NCBI GenBank assembly: GCA_003542355.1
Contig: DPKU01000165.1
Span: 347 to 5,676, forward strand
Reading direction: 5' to 3'
Source: Clostridiales bacterium
GTDB taxonomy: Bacteria; Bacillota; Clostridia; Peptostreptococcales; Anaerovoracaceae
DNA: 5,330 nt
Shown: positions 1 through 5,330 of the stretch, one piece after another
How the letters are laid out: each line of letters begins with the position of its first letter
How positions within the stretch are numbered: the stretch's first letter is position 1
Position numbers and translations under genes: made by a program
Notes under the pieces: model-generated
Told to the model about the DNA's origin: nothing
Seen by the model: only the letters and a program-made list of their open reading frames with translations
The model's database searches: none

Positions 1-951
1 GATTTGTCGGAGATGTGGAAAAGCCCCAATGGAACCATTCGTTCCATTCTGGACGGCACCGTGTTTCGGGCACCCATCGTGGTCGACAACATTAAACCGG
101 TGGTAAAAAATTGGAAAAAGCCGATCACTGTTGCCCGTCACGCCTATGGAGATGTTTACAAAGGAACGGAATACCGCGTACCGGAGACCGGAAAAGCCGA
201 GCTGCTCTTTACCGGAGACAACGGCGCTACCTTCCGCGAAACGATCTACGACTTCGAATGCCCGGGCGTTTTGCAGGGTATGTTCAACAAGGACAGCTCG
301 ATTCGTTCCTTCGCTCATTCCTGCTTCAAATATGCCTTGAATTCAAAACAGGATCTCTGGTTCTCCACCAAGGATACGATCAGTAAAAAATATGATCACA
401 CGTTCAAGCTCATCTTCGAAGAGATCTTCGAAGCCGAGTACAAAGCGCAATTTGAAAAAGCGGGACTTACTTATTTTTATACGCTGATCGATGACGCCGT
501 GGCACGAGTCATCCGCAGCGAAGGCGGATACATCTGGGCCTGCAAAAATTACGATGGCGACGTGATGAGCGACATGATCTCCACTGCCTTCGGTTCCCTG
601 GCCATGATGACTTCCGTGCTGTGCAGCCCCGATGGAAAGTTCGAATACGAAGCAGCGCACGGGACGGTCACCCAGCACTACTACAAGTATCTGAAAGGGG
701 AGGAGACTTCCACGAATCCCATGGCAACGATTTTTGCCTGGAGCGGAGCTCTGCGCAAGAGGGGCGAAATGGATGGGCTGGACGATCTTTGCACCTTCGC
801 CGACAAACTGGAAGAAGCATGCATCGACACGCTGCATGCCGGCATCATGACCAAGGATCTGGTCGGTCTTGTGGAAGAGGGAGAAGCGGTGAGCGTCACG
901 ACAAATGCATTCATCGCAGAAATCAAAAAGCATCTGGAAGAAAAAATCTAA
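1..951 (+). CDS. icd: Isocitrate dehydrogenase, type II (eukaryote-like), NADP-type family, 5'-truncated by window edge
   Basis: Oxidative decarboxylation of isocitrate to 2-oxoglutarate, or the reverse, in the cytoplasm. The frame is open from base 1 and 316 residues are visible. By comparison with human IDH1 about 86 N-terminal residues lie outside the window, so the TTG at 4 is not the start. The substrate loop SPNGTIR (visible residues 8-14) supplies Arg14 and is followed by Arg23 (human R100, R109). RHAYGDVY (46-53) holds the equivalents of R132 and Y139. STK (122-124) supplies the catalytic lysine (K212). Metal aspartates are D164, D187 and D191 in LIDD and NYDGDVMSD (D252, D275, D279). 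The coenzyme segment [10 protein letters not shown] (218-227) has Gln225 where human IDH1 has Arg314, and Arg172 replaces Lys260; both human residues contact the NADP 2'-phosphate, so coenzyme preference is less certain than enzyme identity. The C-terminus is complete. It ends 21 nt before citD with no terminator, suggesting co-transcription. Confidence 0.96.
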   Translation, partial: DLSEMWKSPNGTIRSILDGTVFRAPIVVDNIKPVVKNWKKPITVARHAYGDVYKGTEYRVPETGKAELLFTGDNGATFRETIYDFECPGVLQGMFNKDSSIRSFAHSCFKYALNSKQDLWFSTKDTISKKYDHTFKLIFEEIFEAEYKAQFEKAGLTYFYTLIDDAVARVIRSEGGYIWACKNYDGDVMSDMISTAFGSLAMMTSVLCSPDGKFEYEAAHGTVTQHYYKYLKGEETSTNPMATIFAWSGALRKRGEMDGLDDLCTFADKLEEACIDTLHAGIMTKDLVGLVEEGEAVSVTTNAFIAEIKKHLEEKI

Positions 952-960
952 TCCGGATAA

Positions 961-966
961 GGGAGG
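961..966 (+). promoter_or_regulatory. Ribosome binding site of citD (decides the start)
   Basis: GGGAGG, extended upstream as AAGGGAGG from 959, lies 6 nt before ATG 973 but only 3 nt before the in-frame GTG at 970. This spacing favours ATG 973. That start also puts the modified serine at residue 14, as in characterised CitD proteins. Confidence 0.75.
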
Positions 967-972
967 CTCGTG

Positions 973-1266
973 ATGAAACTTGTAAAGACCGGTACAGCGG
1001 GAACCATGGAATCCAACGACATTATGGTAACTTTGGAACCCAAAGAGACCGGAGGGGTGCAAGTCGCACTTTCCAGCAGTGTCATGCAGCAGTTCGGACG
1101 TCAGATCGAAGCTGTGATCCGGGAGACGCTGACAGAGCTGGGCGTTGCGCATGCGGTCGTGGATGCCGTGGACAAGGGCGCGCTGGACTGTACGGTTCGA
1201 GCCCGGGTCAATGCTGCGGCTTATCGGGCAGCGGACGATCAAAAGTATGATTGGGGGACAAAGTGA
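973..1266 (+). CDS. citD: Citrate lyase gamma subunit, acyl carrier protein CitD
   Basis: Carrier subunit of citrate lyase, 97 residues, matching the usual length of about 95-100. It carries the 2'-(5''-triphosphoribosyl)-3'-dephospho-CoA arm that shuttles acetyl and citryl groups between CitF and CitE. The N-terminal motif GTAGTMESND contains Ser14, the position modified in characterised CitD proteins. The C-terminal half has the family signature DKGALDCTVRAR. The start is taken as ATG 973 rather than the adjacent GTG 970, from RBS spacing and the Ser14 numbering. The stop codon TGA (1264-1266) overlaps the citE ATG as TGATG, so the two are probably translationally coupled. Family identity is clear from sequence; modification by the downstream CitXG is inferred from context. 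Confidence 0.97.
   Translation: MKLVKTGTAGTMESNDIMVTLEPKETGGVQVALSSSVMQQFGRQIEAVIRETLTELGVAHAVVDAVDKGALDCTVRARVNAAAYRAADDQKYDWGTK
1253..1258 (+). promoter_or_regulatory. Ribosome binding site of citE
   Basis: GGGGGA inside the last codons of citD, 7 nt before ATG 1266. It supports ATG 1266 over the upstream in-frame TTG 1251 and GTG 1263, neither of which has good spacing to a purine-rich site. Confidence 0.55.
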
Positions 1267-2159
1267 TGGAGCGAAAACGCTTGAGAAGAAGCATGATGTT
1301 CGTTCCGGGCAACAACCCCGGTATGATCAAGGATGCGGGTATTTACGGGGCGGACAGCATTATGTTCGACCTGGAGGATTCCGTGGCGATCACAGAAAAG
1401 GACGCTGCCAGATTCCTGGTGTTTCAGGCGCTCAAAACCCTGCATTATGGTAAAAAGGAGATCGTGGTCCGGATCAATGACCTGAACAGCGGCATGGGGA
1501 TCCAGGATTTGGAAGCGATCGTACGGGCCGGCGTTCATGTGGTCCGCCTGCCCAAGACCGACAGTGCGGAGGATGTGGTCTTCTGCGAAAAGGAGATCGA
1601 ACGGATCGAAAAGGCAGCCGGCATTCCCATCGGCACGACAGGGATGATGGCTGCCATCGAAAGCGCCAACGGCGTGTTGAACGCCAAGGAGATCGCCCAT
1701 GCAAGCGATCGGCTGATCGGCATCGCTTTGGGTGCCGAGGATTACGTGACCGATTTGAAGACTACCCGAAGCGATGGCGTCGAACTGCTGTTTGCCCGCT
1801 GCATGATCCTGAATGCAGCCCGATCAGCCGGCATCGATGCTCTGGATACGGTCTATTCGGATGTGAACAATGAACAAGGCTTTATTGAAGAAGCCACGCT
1901 GATCAAAAAACTGGGGTTCGACGGGAAATCAGTCATCAATCCCAGGCAGATCGATCCTCTGCACAAAGTCTTTATGCCCAGCGAAAAAGACCTGGAAAAG
2001 GCCCGGGCGATCATGGCTGCCATCGCGGAAGCCAATGCGAAGGGCAGCGGCGTAGCCAGTTTAAATGGAAAAATGATCGACAAGCCTGTGGTTCTCCGGG
2101 CGCAGCGCATGCTGGATCTGGCAGAGGTCAGCCAGATCACCGAAGTGGAGGAGGTGTAG
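1266..2159 (+). CDS. citE: Citrate lyase beta subunit, citryl-ACP lyase CitE
   Basis: Cleaves citryl-S-CitD to acetyl-S-CitD and oxaloacetate (HpcH/HpaI aldolase/citrate lyase family, TIM barrel). It has 297 residues from ATG 1266, close to the usual 290-305. Motifs in order: RRSMMFVPGNNP near the N-terminus (residues 7-18); MFDLEDSV (33-40); VVRIND with Arg69; RLPKTDS (94-100); AAIESANGV with Glu132; and LGAEDYVTDL with Asp159. Glu132 and Asp159 match the Mg2+ ligands of the family. SVINPRQIDPLH near the C-terminal third is also typical. Placement between citD and citF makes it a true CitE rather than a stand-alone CitE-like protein such as malyl- or citramalyl-CoA lyase. The last codons (EEV) double as the citF ribosome binding site. 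Confidence 0.97.
   Translation: MERKRLRRSMMFVPGNNPGMIKDAGIYGADSIMFDLEDSVAITEKDAARFLVFQALKTLHYGKKEIVVRINDLNSGMGIQDLEAIVRAGVHVVRLPKTDSAEDVVFCEKEIERIEKAAGIPIGTTGMMAAIESANGVLNAKEIAHASDRLIGIALGAEDYVTDLKTTRSDGVELLFARCMILNAARSAGIDALDTVYSDVNNEQGFIEEATLIKKLGFDGKSVINPRQIDPLHKVFMPSEKDLEKARAIMAAIAEANAKGSGVASLNGKMIDKPVVLRAQRMLDLAEVSQITEVEEV
2149..2156 (+). promoter_or_regulatory. Ribosome binding site of citF
   Basis: AGGAGGTG, a full match to the consensus anti-16S sequence, sits in the last codons of citE, 6 nt before ATG 2163. It is the strongest such site in the window. Confidence 0.8.
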
Positions 2160-2162
2160 AAA

Positions 2163-3704
2163 ATGACGGATATCAAGAGCATTTATGCCAGCATCCCACA
2201 CATCGATGAGATCAGCCAGCACGGTGCATTTGATGGAACAAAAGAAAAAAGGATGGGAACGTTCGTGGAACGCTCCGCAACGCAAAATAAAGTAGTGGAG
2301 AGTCTCGAAGAAGCGATCCGCCGTTCCGGCCTCAAAGACGGTATGACCATCTCGTTCCATCATCACTTCCGTAACGGAGATAATGTGGTGAACCTGGTGG
2401 TGGGCAAACTGGCGGAAATGGGCTTTCGGAATCTTACCATGGCGGCAAGCTCGCTCTCAGGGGTTCATGCGCCGCTGATCGAGCACATCAAAAGCGGCGT
2501 GATCACCCACATCGAGACCAGCGGCCTGCGCGGAGAACTGGCGGAACAGATCTCCAGGGGACTTATGGATTTTCCTGTGGTCTTCCGTTCCCACGGCGGA
2601 CGTGGCGCAGCGATCGAAAGCGGGGATGTTCCTATCGATGTGGCCTTCCTGGGTGCGCCTTCCTGCGATCCCTACGGCAATGCCAACGGGTACAGCAGGG
2701 AAGAAGATCAGTCGATCTCCTGCGGCAGTCTCGGCTATGCCAGACCGGATGCAAAATATGCGGATAAAGTGGTGATCTTGACCAACAATCTGGTCAAATT
2801 TCCCAATTCGCCCTATGCGATCCCGTCCTCCAATGTGGATTACGTGGTCCTTACCGACAACATCGGCGATCCCAAAGGAATCATGAGTGGAGCGACGCGG
2901 TTCACGACCAATCCCAAGGAACTTCTCATTGCCAAGACCGCTGCAGATGTGATCCACGCATCGGGGTATCTGTACGATGGGTTTTCCATGCAGATGGGCA
3001 GCGGTGGCGCTTCCCTGGCTACAGCCCGGTACATTCGTCAGATGATGATCGAAGAAGGACTTCAATGCAGATTCGCATTGGGCGGCATCACCGGCCAAAT
3101 CGTATCCATGCACGAAGAAGGCCTGATCGATCGGATCCTGGATGTGCAATCCTTTGATCTGGATGCAGCGGAATCTCTTAAAAGGAACCGTTTTCATCAG
3201 CAGATCGATGCATGCTATTATGCCAGCTATCTTCACGAGTCGGCAGTCAATCAGTTGGATTTCGTCGTGCTCTCGGCGCTTGAGATCGATGTGGCATTCA
3301 ACATCAACGTACTTACAGGTTCTGACGGCGTGATCCGGGGCGCCATCGGCGGCCATCCCGATACGGCGGATGGCGCCAGCCTTTCTGTCGTGGTCGCACC
3401 ATTGACGAGGGGCCGGATCCCCAGCATCGTTCAAAAAGTGAACACGATCGTCACGCCGGGATCTACCGTGGATGTGATCGTTACCGATCAGGGCGTTGCC
3501 GTTCATCCGGATCGCCCGGATGTGGAAGTCAAATTCCGGGAAGCCGGTATTCCGCTGTTCACGATCCAGGAATTGAAGGAACGCGCCGAGTCCATCGTCG
3601 GTAAACCGGATCCGATCCGCTATAAGGAAAAGATCGTCGGCGTGGTCATGTACCGCAATAATACGGTGATCGATGTGGTCCGGCAGATCGAAGAAGACGA
3701 GTAA
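2163..3704 (+). CDS. citF: Citrate lyase alpha subunit, citrate:acetyl-ACP transferase CitF
   Basis: Exchanges citrate for acetate on the CitD prosthetic arm, giving citryl-S-CitD and acetate. It has 513 residues, against about 510 in E. coli, so it is full length. Recognisable blocks: TSGLRGELAEQIS (about 119-131); FRSHGGRGAAIESGD (141-155) followed by IDVAFLGAPSCDPYGNANG; RCGSLGYA-like CGSLGYARPDAKYAD; MGSGGASLATARYI (278-291); and FALGGITGQIV. The C-terminal half has NINVLTGSDGVIRGAIGGHPD, VTPGSTVDVIVTDQGVAVHP and the terminal KIVGVVMYRNNTVIDVVRQI. No frameshift or missing block is seen. It starts 3 nt after the citE stop and is followed by an intrinsic-terminator hairpin, so it may be the last gene of the main structural transcript. 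Confidence 0.97.
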   Translation: MTDIKSIYASIPHIDEISQHGAFDGTKEKRMGTFVERSATQNKVVESLEEAIRRSGLKDGMTISFHHHFRNGDNVVNLVVGKLAEMGFRNLTMAASSLSGVHAPLIEHIKSGVITHIETSGLRGELAEQISRGLMDFPVVFRSHGGRGAAIESGDVPIDVAFLGAPSCDPYGNANGYSREEDQSISCGSLGYARPDAKYADKVVILTNNLVKFPNSPYAIPSSNVDYVVLTDNIGDPKGIMSGATRFTTNPKELLIAKTAADVIHASGYLYDGFSMQMGSGGASLATARYIRQMMIEEGLQCRFALGGITGQIVSMHEEGLIDRILDVQSFDLDAAESLKRNRFHQQIDACYYASYLHESAVNQLDFVVLSALEIDVAFNINVLTGSDGVIRGAIGGHPDTADGASLSVVVAPLTRGRIPSIVQKVNTIVTPGSTVDVIVTDQGVAVHPDRPDVEVKFREAGIPLFTIQELKERAESIVGKPDPIRYKEKIVGVVMYRNNTVIDVVRQIEEDE

Positions 3705-3723
3705 CTTTCAAATGATGAAAGAG

Positions 3724-3752
3724 CCGCAGACCACAGGTCTGCGGTTTCTTTT
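3724..3752 (+). terminator. Intrinsic terminator or attenuator between citF and citXG
   Basis: A perfect 9-bp inverted repeat, CCGCAGACC (3724-3732) and GGTCTGCGG (3736-3744), has an ACA loop and is followed at once by TTTCTTTT (3745-3752). The A/G-rich bases just upstream can partly pair with the T-rich tail. It starts 19 nt after the citF stop and ends 16 nt before the citXG start. As citXG reads the same way with little room for its own promoter, partial read-through that keeps the modification enzyme below the structural subunits is a reasonable inference. Confidence 0.8.
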
Positions 3753-3756
3753 CTCC

Positions 3757-3761
3757 GGGAG
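3757..3761 (+). promoter_or_regulatory. Ribosome binding site of citXG (decides the start)
   Basis: GGGAG lies 7 nt before ATG 3769. The reading frame is open further upstream to ATG 3673, but that start lies inside citF and its product would read through the terminator hairpin, so ATG 3769 is preferred. Confidence 0.65.
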
Positions 3762-3768
3762 AAACAGG

Positions 3769-5031
3769 ATGATCATTCATAAGATAACGTTGGAAGAAGT
3801 CTTGAGCAATCGCGAAAAACGGGTATATGCACAAAGGGAACTGATAAAGAAGTATCAGAAGCCGATCCTGAGCTGTACGATGAACATCCCCGGCGAGGTG
3901 AAGCAGACGCCTTTGATCGATTTTGTTTTCCGTCAGAAGATGAGGGATGTGTGCGATGCATTCTCAGGAGAGATTATTTTTGAGAAATGGCAGTCTGCGA
4001 ACACCGGTCCCGAGGCACTATTTGTGATGGATTCCTCAGTCACAGATATCAAAGAACGAGCTGTGAGCATCGAAAGCCGCAGCCCGATCGGACGGTTGCT
4101 GGATCTGGATGTGATCGATACAGACGGGGTGAAGCGATCTCGCATGGAACCCCGAACCTGTCTGGTGTGCAACGGACCGGTGACGGTCTGCTCCAGAAGC
4201 CGCGCGCATGGATTGACAGCGGTGAAATGCGCTGCGTGGGCCATTTTGACCGACTATGCCGGAGGGCAGCTGGCCGAGCTTGCGGTGGATGCGTTGAAGC
4301 GGGAAGCCGTTCTGACTCCAAAACCCGGCCTGGTGGACGGAAACAACAGCGGAGCTCATCGGGATATGGATCTGGGTTTGCTGCTGCGCAGCGCCGACAG
4401 CCTAAAGCCCTATTTTCGTTTCTGCGCAGACTTTGGCTTCCAGCAGGCTCCCGACATCAACGGGCTGGTCAACGCAGGCCTGGAGGCCGAAAAAACCATG
4501 CTCAGCCATACCGGCGGCGTCAACACGCACAAGGGTGCCATCTATGCAATGGGTCTGTTCCTTTGTGCCGTTGCGACCAATTTTTTAAAGGGCGGAGATC
4601 CTTTTGAAATCAGTGCCCGTCTCTCTGTGCGTCAATCTGCTGCTTCCGCCAGGGATTCCGGATCCCACGGAGGGATCGTACAGAAAAAATTTCAGGCAGG
4701 CGGCGCCCGAGAAGAAGCAATGAACGGATTCCCAACGGCCAGAAAAGGGGCTGTTGCCCTGATGGAAAGTCAAGGGGATGAGCTGTATGCGCTGCTGAAG
4801 ATCCTGGAGGATATTTGCGATACGAACCTGCTTTATCGGGGCGGTGCCAATGCGCTGGTCTATGTGCACACACAGGTCCGTGAGATCCTGGCCATGGACC
4901 CGGTTGAAAGAAAGGATGCACTCCTGAAAATGGATCAAGAATGCATCCGTTTGAACATCAGTCCGGGCGGCGCTGCCGATATGCTTGCGCTTGCTTTTTT
5001 GATTTCGTGCTCCGTGCCGGATATTCTCTAA
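3769..5031 (+). CDS. citXG: Bifunctional CitX-CitG: holo-citrate lyase synthase fused to triphosphoribosyl-dephospho-CoA synthase
   Basis: A single 420-residue protein with two activities. The N-terminal CitX domain (about residues 5-160) transfers the prosthetic group to apo-CitD. It shows SPIGRLLDLDVID (105-117), whose D112 and D114 form the DxD pair typical of this nucleotidyltransferase family, and RTCLVCNG (129-136) with Cys131, Cys134 and Cys141 spaced as in E. coli CitX. The C-terminal CitG domain (about 168-420) makes triphosphoribosyl-dephospho-CoA from ATP and dephospho-CoA. It shows KPGLVDGNNSGAHRDMD (185-201), GGVNTHKGAIYAMGL (249-263), GGAREEAMNGFP (311-322), RGGANAL (357-363) and SPGGAADMLAL (398-408). 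Both domains look intact, with almost no linker. Comparable CitXG fusions are known, for example in Haemophilus influenzae. The stop codon overlaps the end of the opposite-strand nitrilase gene. Confidence 0.94.
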   Translation: MIIHKITLEEVLSNREKRVYAQRELIKKYQKPILSCTMNIPGEVKQTPLIDFVFRQKMRDVCDAFSGEIIFEKWQSANTGPEALFVMDSSVTDIKERAVSIESRSPIGRLLDLDVIDTDGVKRSRMEPRTCLVCNGPVTVCSRSRAHGLTAVKCAAWAILTDYAGGQLAELAVDALKREAVLTPKPGLVDGNNSGAHRDMDLGLLLRSADSLKPYFRFCADFGFQQAPDINGLVNAGLEAEKTMLSHTGGVNTHKGAIYAMGLFLCAVATNFLKGGDPFEISARLSVRQSAASARDSGSHGGIVQKKFQAGGAREEAMNGFPTARKGAVALMESQGDELYALLKILEDICDTNLLYRGGANALVYVHTQVREILAMDPVERKDALLKMDQECIRLNISPGGAADMLALAFLISCSVPDIL

Positions 5032-5330
5032 ACGTAGAGTTCGGGTCTTCTTGATTTCAGAAGGGGAAATTCCTCTCGTATCGACCGGAGCCTTTCCGAG
5101 TCCAGTTTGCCTGTGAGCGTTCCGGGCATCGTATCCAGCTCGCCCTGGATTATGCCCCAGGGATCGGAGATCGCAGTGTGACCGTAGGCTTGATAGGGCA
5201 GATCCGGGTTCGGCGCAGGAGAAACACCCAGCATATAGCATTGATTGTCGATGGCCCGCATGCGCAGCGATAAGATCCAATGGGCCTCGCCGGTGGCTCT
5301 GCCGAAACTGGCGGGGACGACCAGGATCTC
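5028..5330 (-). CDS. Carbon-nitrogen hydrolase (nitrilase superfamily, Nit2/omega-amidase-like), C-terminal part, truncated by window edge
   Basis: The minus-strand frame is open from the right edge to a TAG at 5028-5030, giving 100 visible residues, so the 5' part lies beyond 5330. It reads ILVVPASFGRATGEAHW, then RMRAIDNQCYMLGVSPAPN, then YGHTAISDPWGIIQGEL, and ends IREEFPLLKSRRPELYV. These are the blocks that follow the catalytic cysteine in the Nit2/omega-amidase branch (P-x-x-F..TG..HW, RAxDNQ, GHS/T..DPWG, R..P....R...Y). The Glu-Lys-Cys catalytic residues are mostly outside the window, so catalysis cannot be confirmed. Nit2-type enzymes hydrolyse 2-oxoglutaramate or 2-oxosuccinamate, but this branch also contains other amidases, so the substrate is uncertain. 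It converges on citXG and shares 4 bp with it. Confidence 0.92.
   Translation of the reverse strand, partial: EILVVPASFGRATGEAHWILSLRMRAIDNQCYMLGVSPAPNPDLPYQAYGHTAISDPWGIIQGELDTMPGTLTGKLDSERLRSIREEFPLLKSRRPELYV

Noticed and set aside
4..6. TTG as the start of the isocitrate dehydrogenase
   Set aside because: The frame stays open to the window edge, and the family has about 86 more N-terminal residues before this point.
970..972. GTG 970 as the start of citD
   Set aside because: It is only 3 nt from the ribosome binding site and would shift the modified serine to position 15; ATG 973 fits both tests better.
952..972. Promoter between icd and citD
   Set aside because: The 21-nt gap is nearly filled by the ribosome binding site, and no -10 or -35 pair could be supported in the end of icd.
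343..1242. Long minus-strand open frame (299 codons) opposite icd and citD
   Set aside because: It lies antisense to two clear conserved genes, its translation is rich in His, Cys and Phe with no recognisable family, and it has no fitting ribosome binding site. It is a by-product of codon use on the plus strand.
2457..3506. Long minus-strand open frame (349 codons) opposite citF
   Set aside because: The translation is low in recognisable motifs and rich in His, Asp and Arg, as expected for an antisense shadow of a gene using many GAT and ATC codons. citF itself is full length and conserved.
3673..3768. N-terminal extension of the citXG frame to ATG 3673
   Set aside because: The extra 32 residues overlap citF, are encoded partly by the terminator hairpin and match nothing in CitX. 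ATG 3769 has a good ribosome binding site.
5026..5039. Small inverted repeat CTCTA/TAGAG at the convergent gene ends as a terminator
   Set aside because: The stem has only 5 mostly weak base pairs, and no T tract follows on the plus strand.

Overview
The window is a compact gene block from what looks like an anaerobic, fermentative bacterium, most likely Bacillota (Clostridia-like). The lineage is inferred from a fused CitX-CitG protein, a eukaryote-like (type II) isocitrate dehydrogenase, tight operon packing and strong AGGAGG-type ribosome binding sites. The sequence does not fix the lineage further. Nearly every base is coding.

Layout: (1) 1-951, plus strand, is the 3' part of an isocitrate dehydrogenase gene (icd) cut by the window edge. 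(2) 973-1266 is citD, 1266-2159 is citE and 2163-3704 is citF. These are the acyl-carrier (gamma), lyase (beta) and transferase (alpha) subunits of citrate lyase, nearly contiguous and translationally coupled. (3) 3705-3768 is a short gap with a strong intrinsic-terminator hairpin. (4) 3769-5031 encodes a CitX-CitG fusion that makes the citrate lyase prosthetic group and attaches it to CitD. (5) 5028-5330, minus strand, is the 3' end of a nitrilase-superfamily (carbon-nitrogen hydrolase) gene that converges on citXG with a 4-bp overlap and runs off the right edge.

How it works together: citrate lyase cleaves citrate to acetate and oxaloacetate. CitG builds triphosphoribosyl-dephospho-CoA, CitX transfers it to Ser14 of CitD, CitF exchanges acetyl for citryl on that arm, and CitE releases oxaloacetate. 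Apart from the acetylating ligase CitC, the set is complete. The unusual neighbour is icd, only 21 nt upstream of citD with no terminator between, in the place where citC often sits. With aconitase this would link 2-oxoglutarate/isocitrate to citrate cleavage, possibly as 2-oxoglutarate + CO2 to isocitrate to citrate to acetate + oxaloacetate. That direction is inference only.

No transposon, CRISPR array, RNA gene or clearly new system is visible. The points worth a second look are the icd-citrate lyase linkage, the residues at the IDH coenzyme site, the terminator inside the cluster, the missing citC, and a marked excess of GATC across the window.
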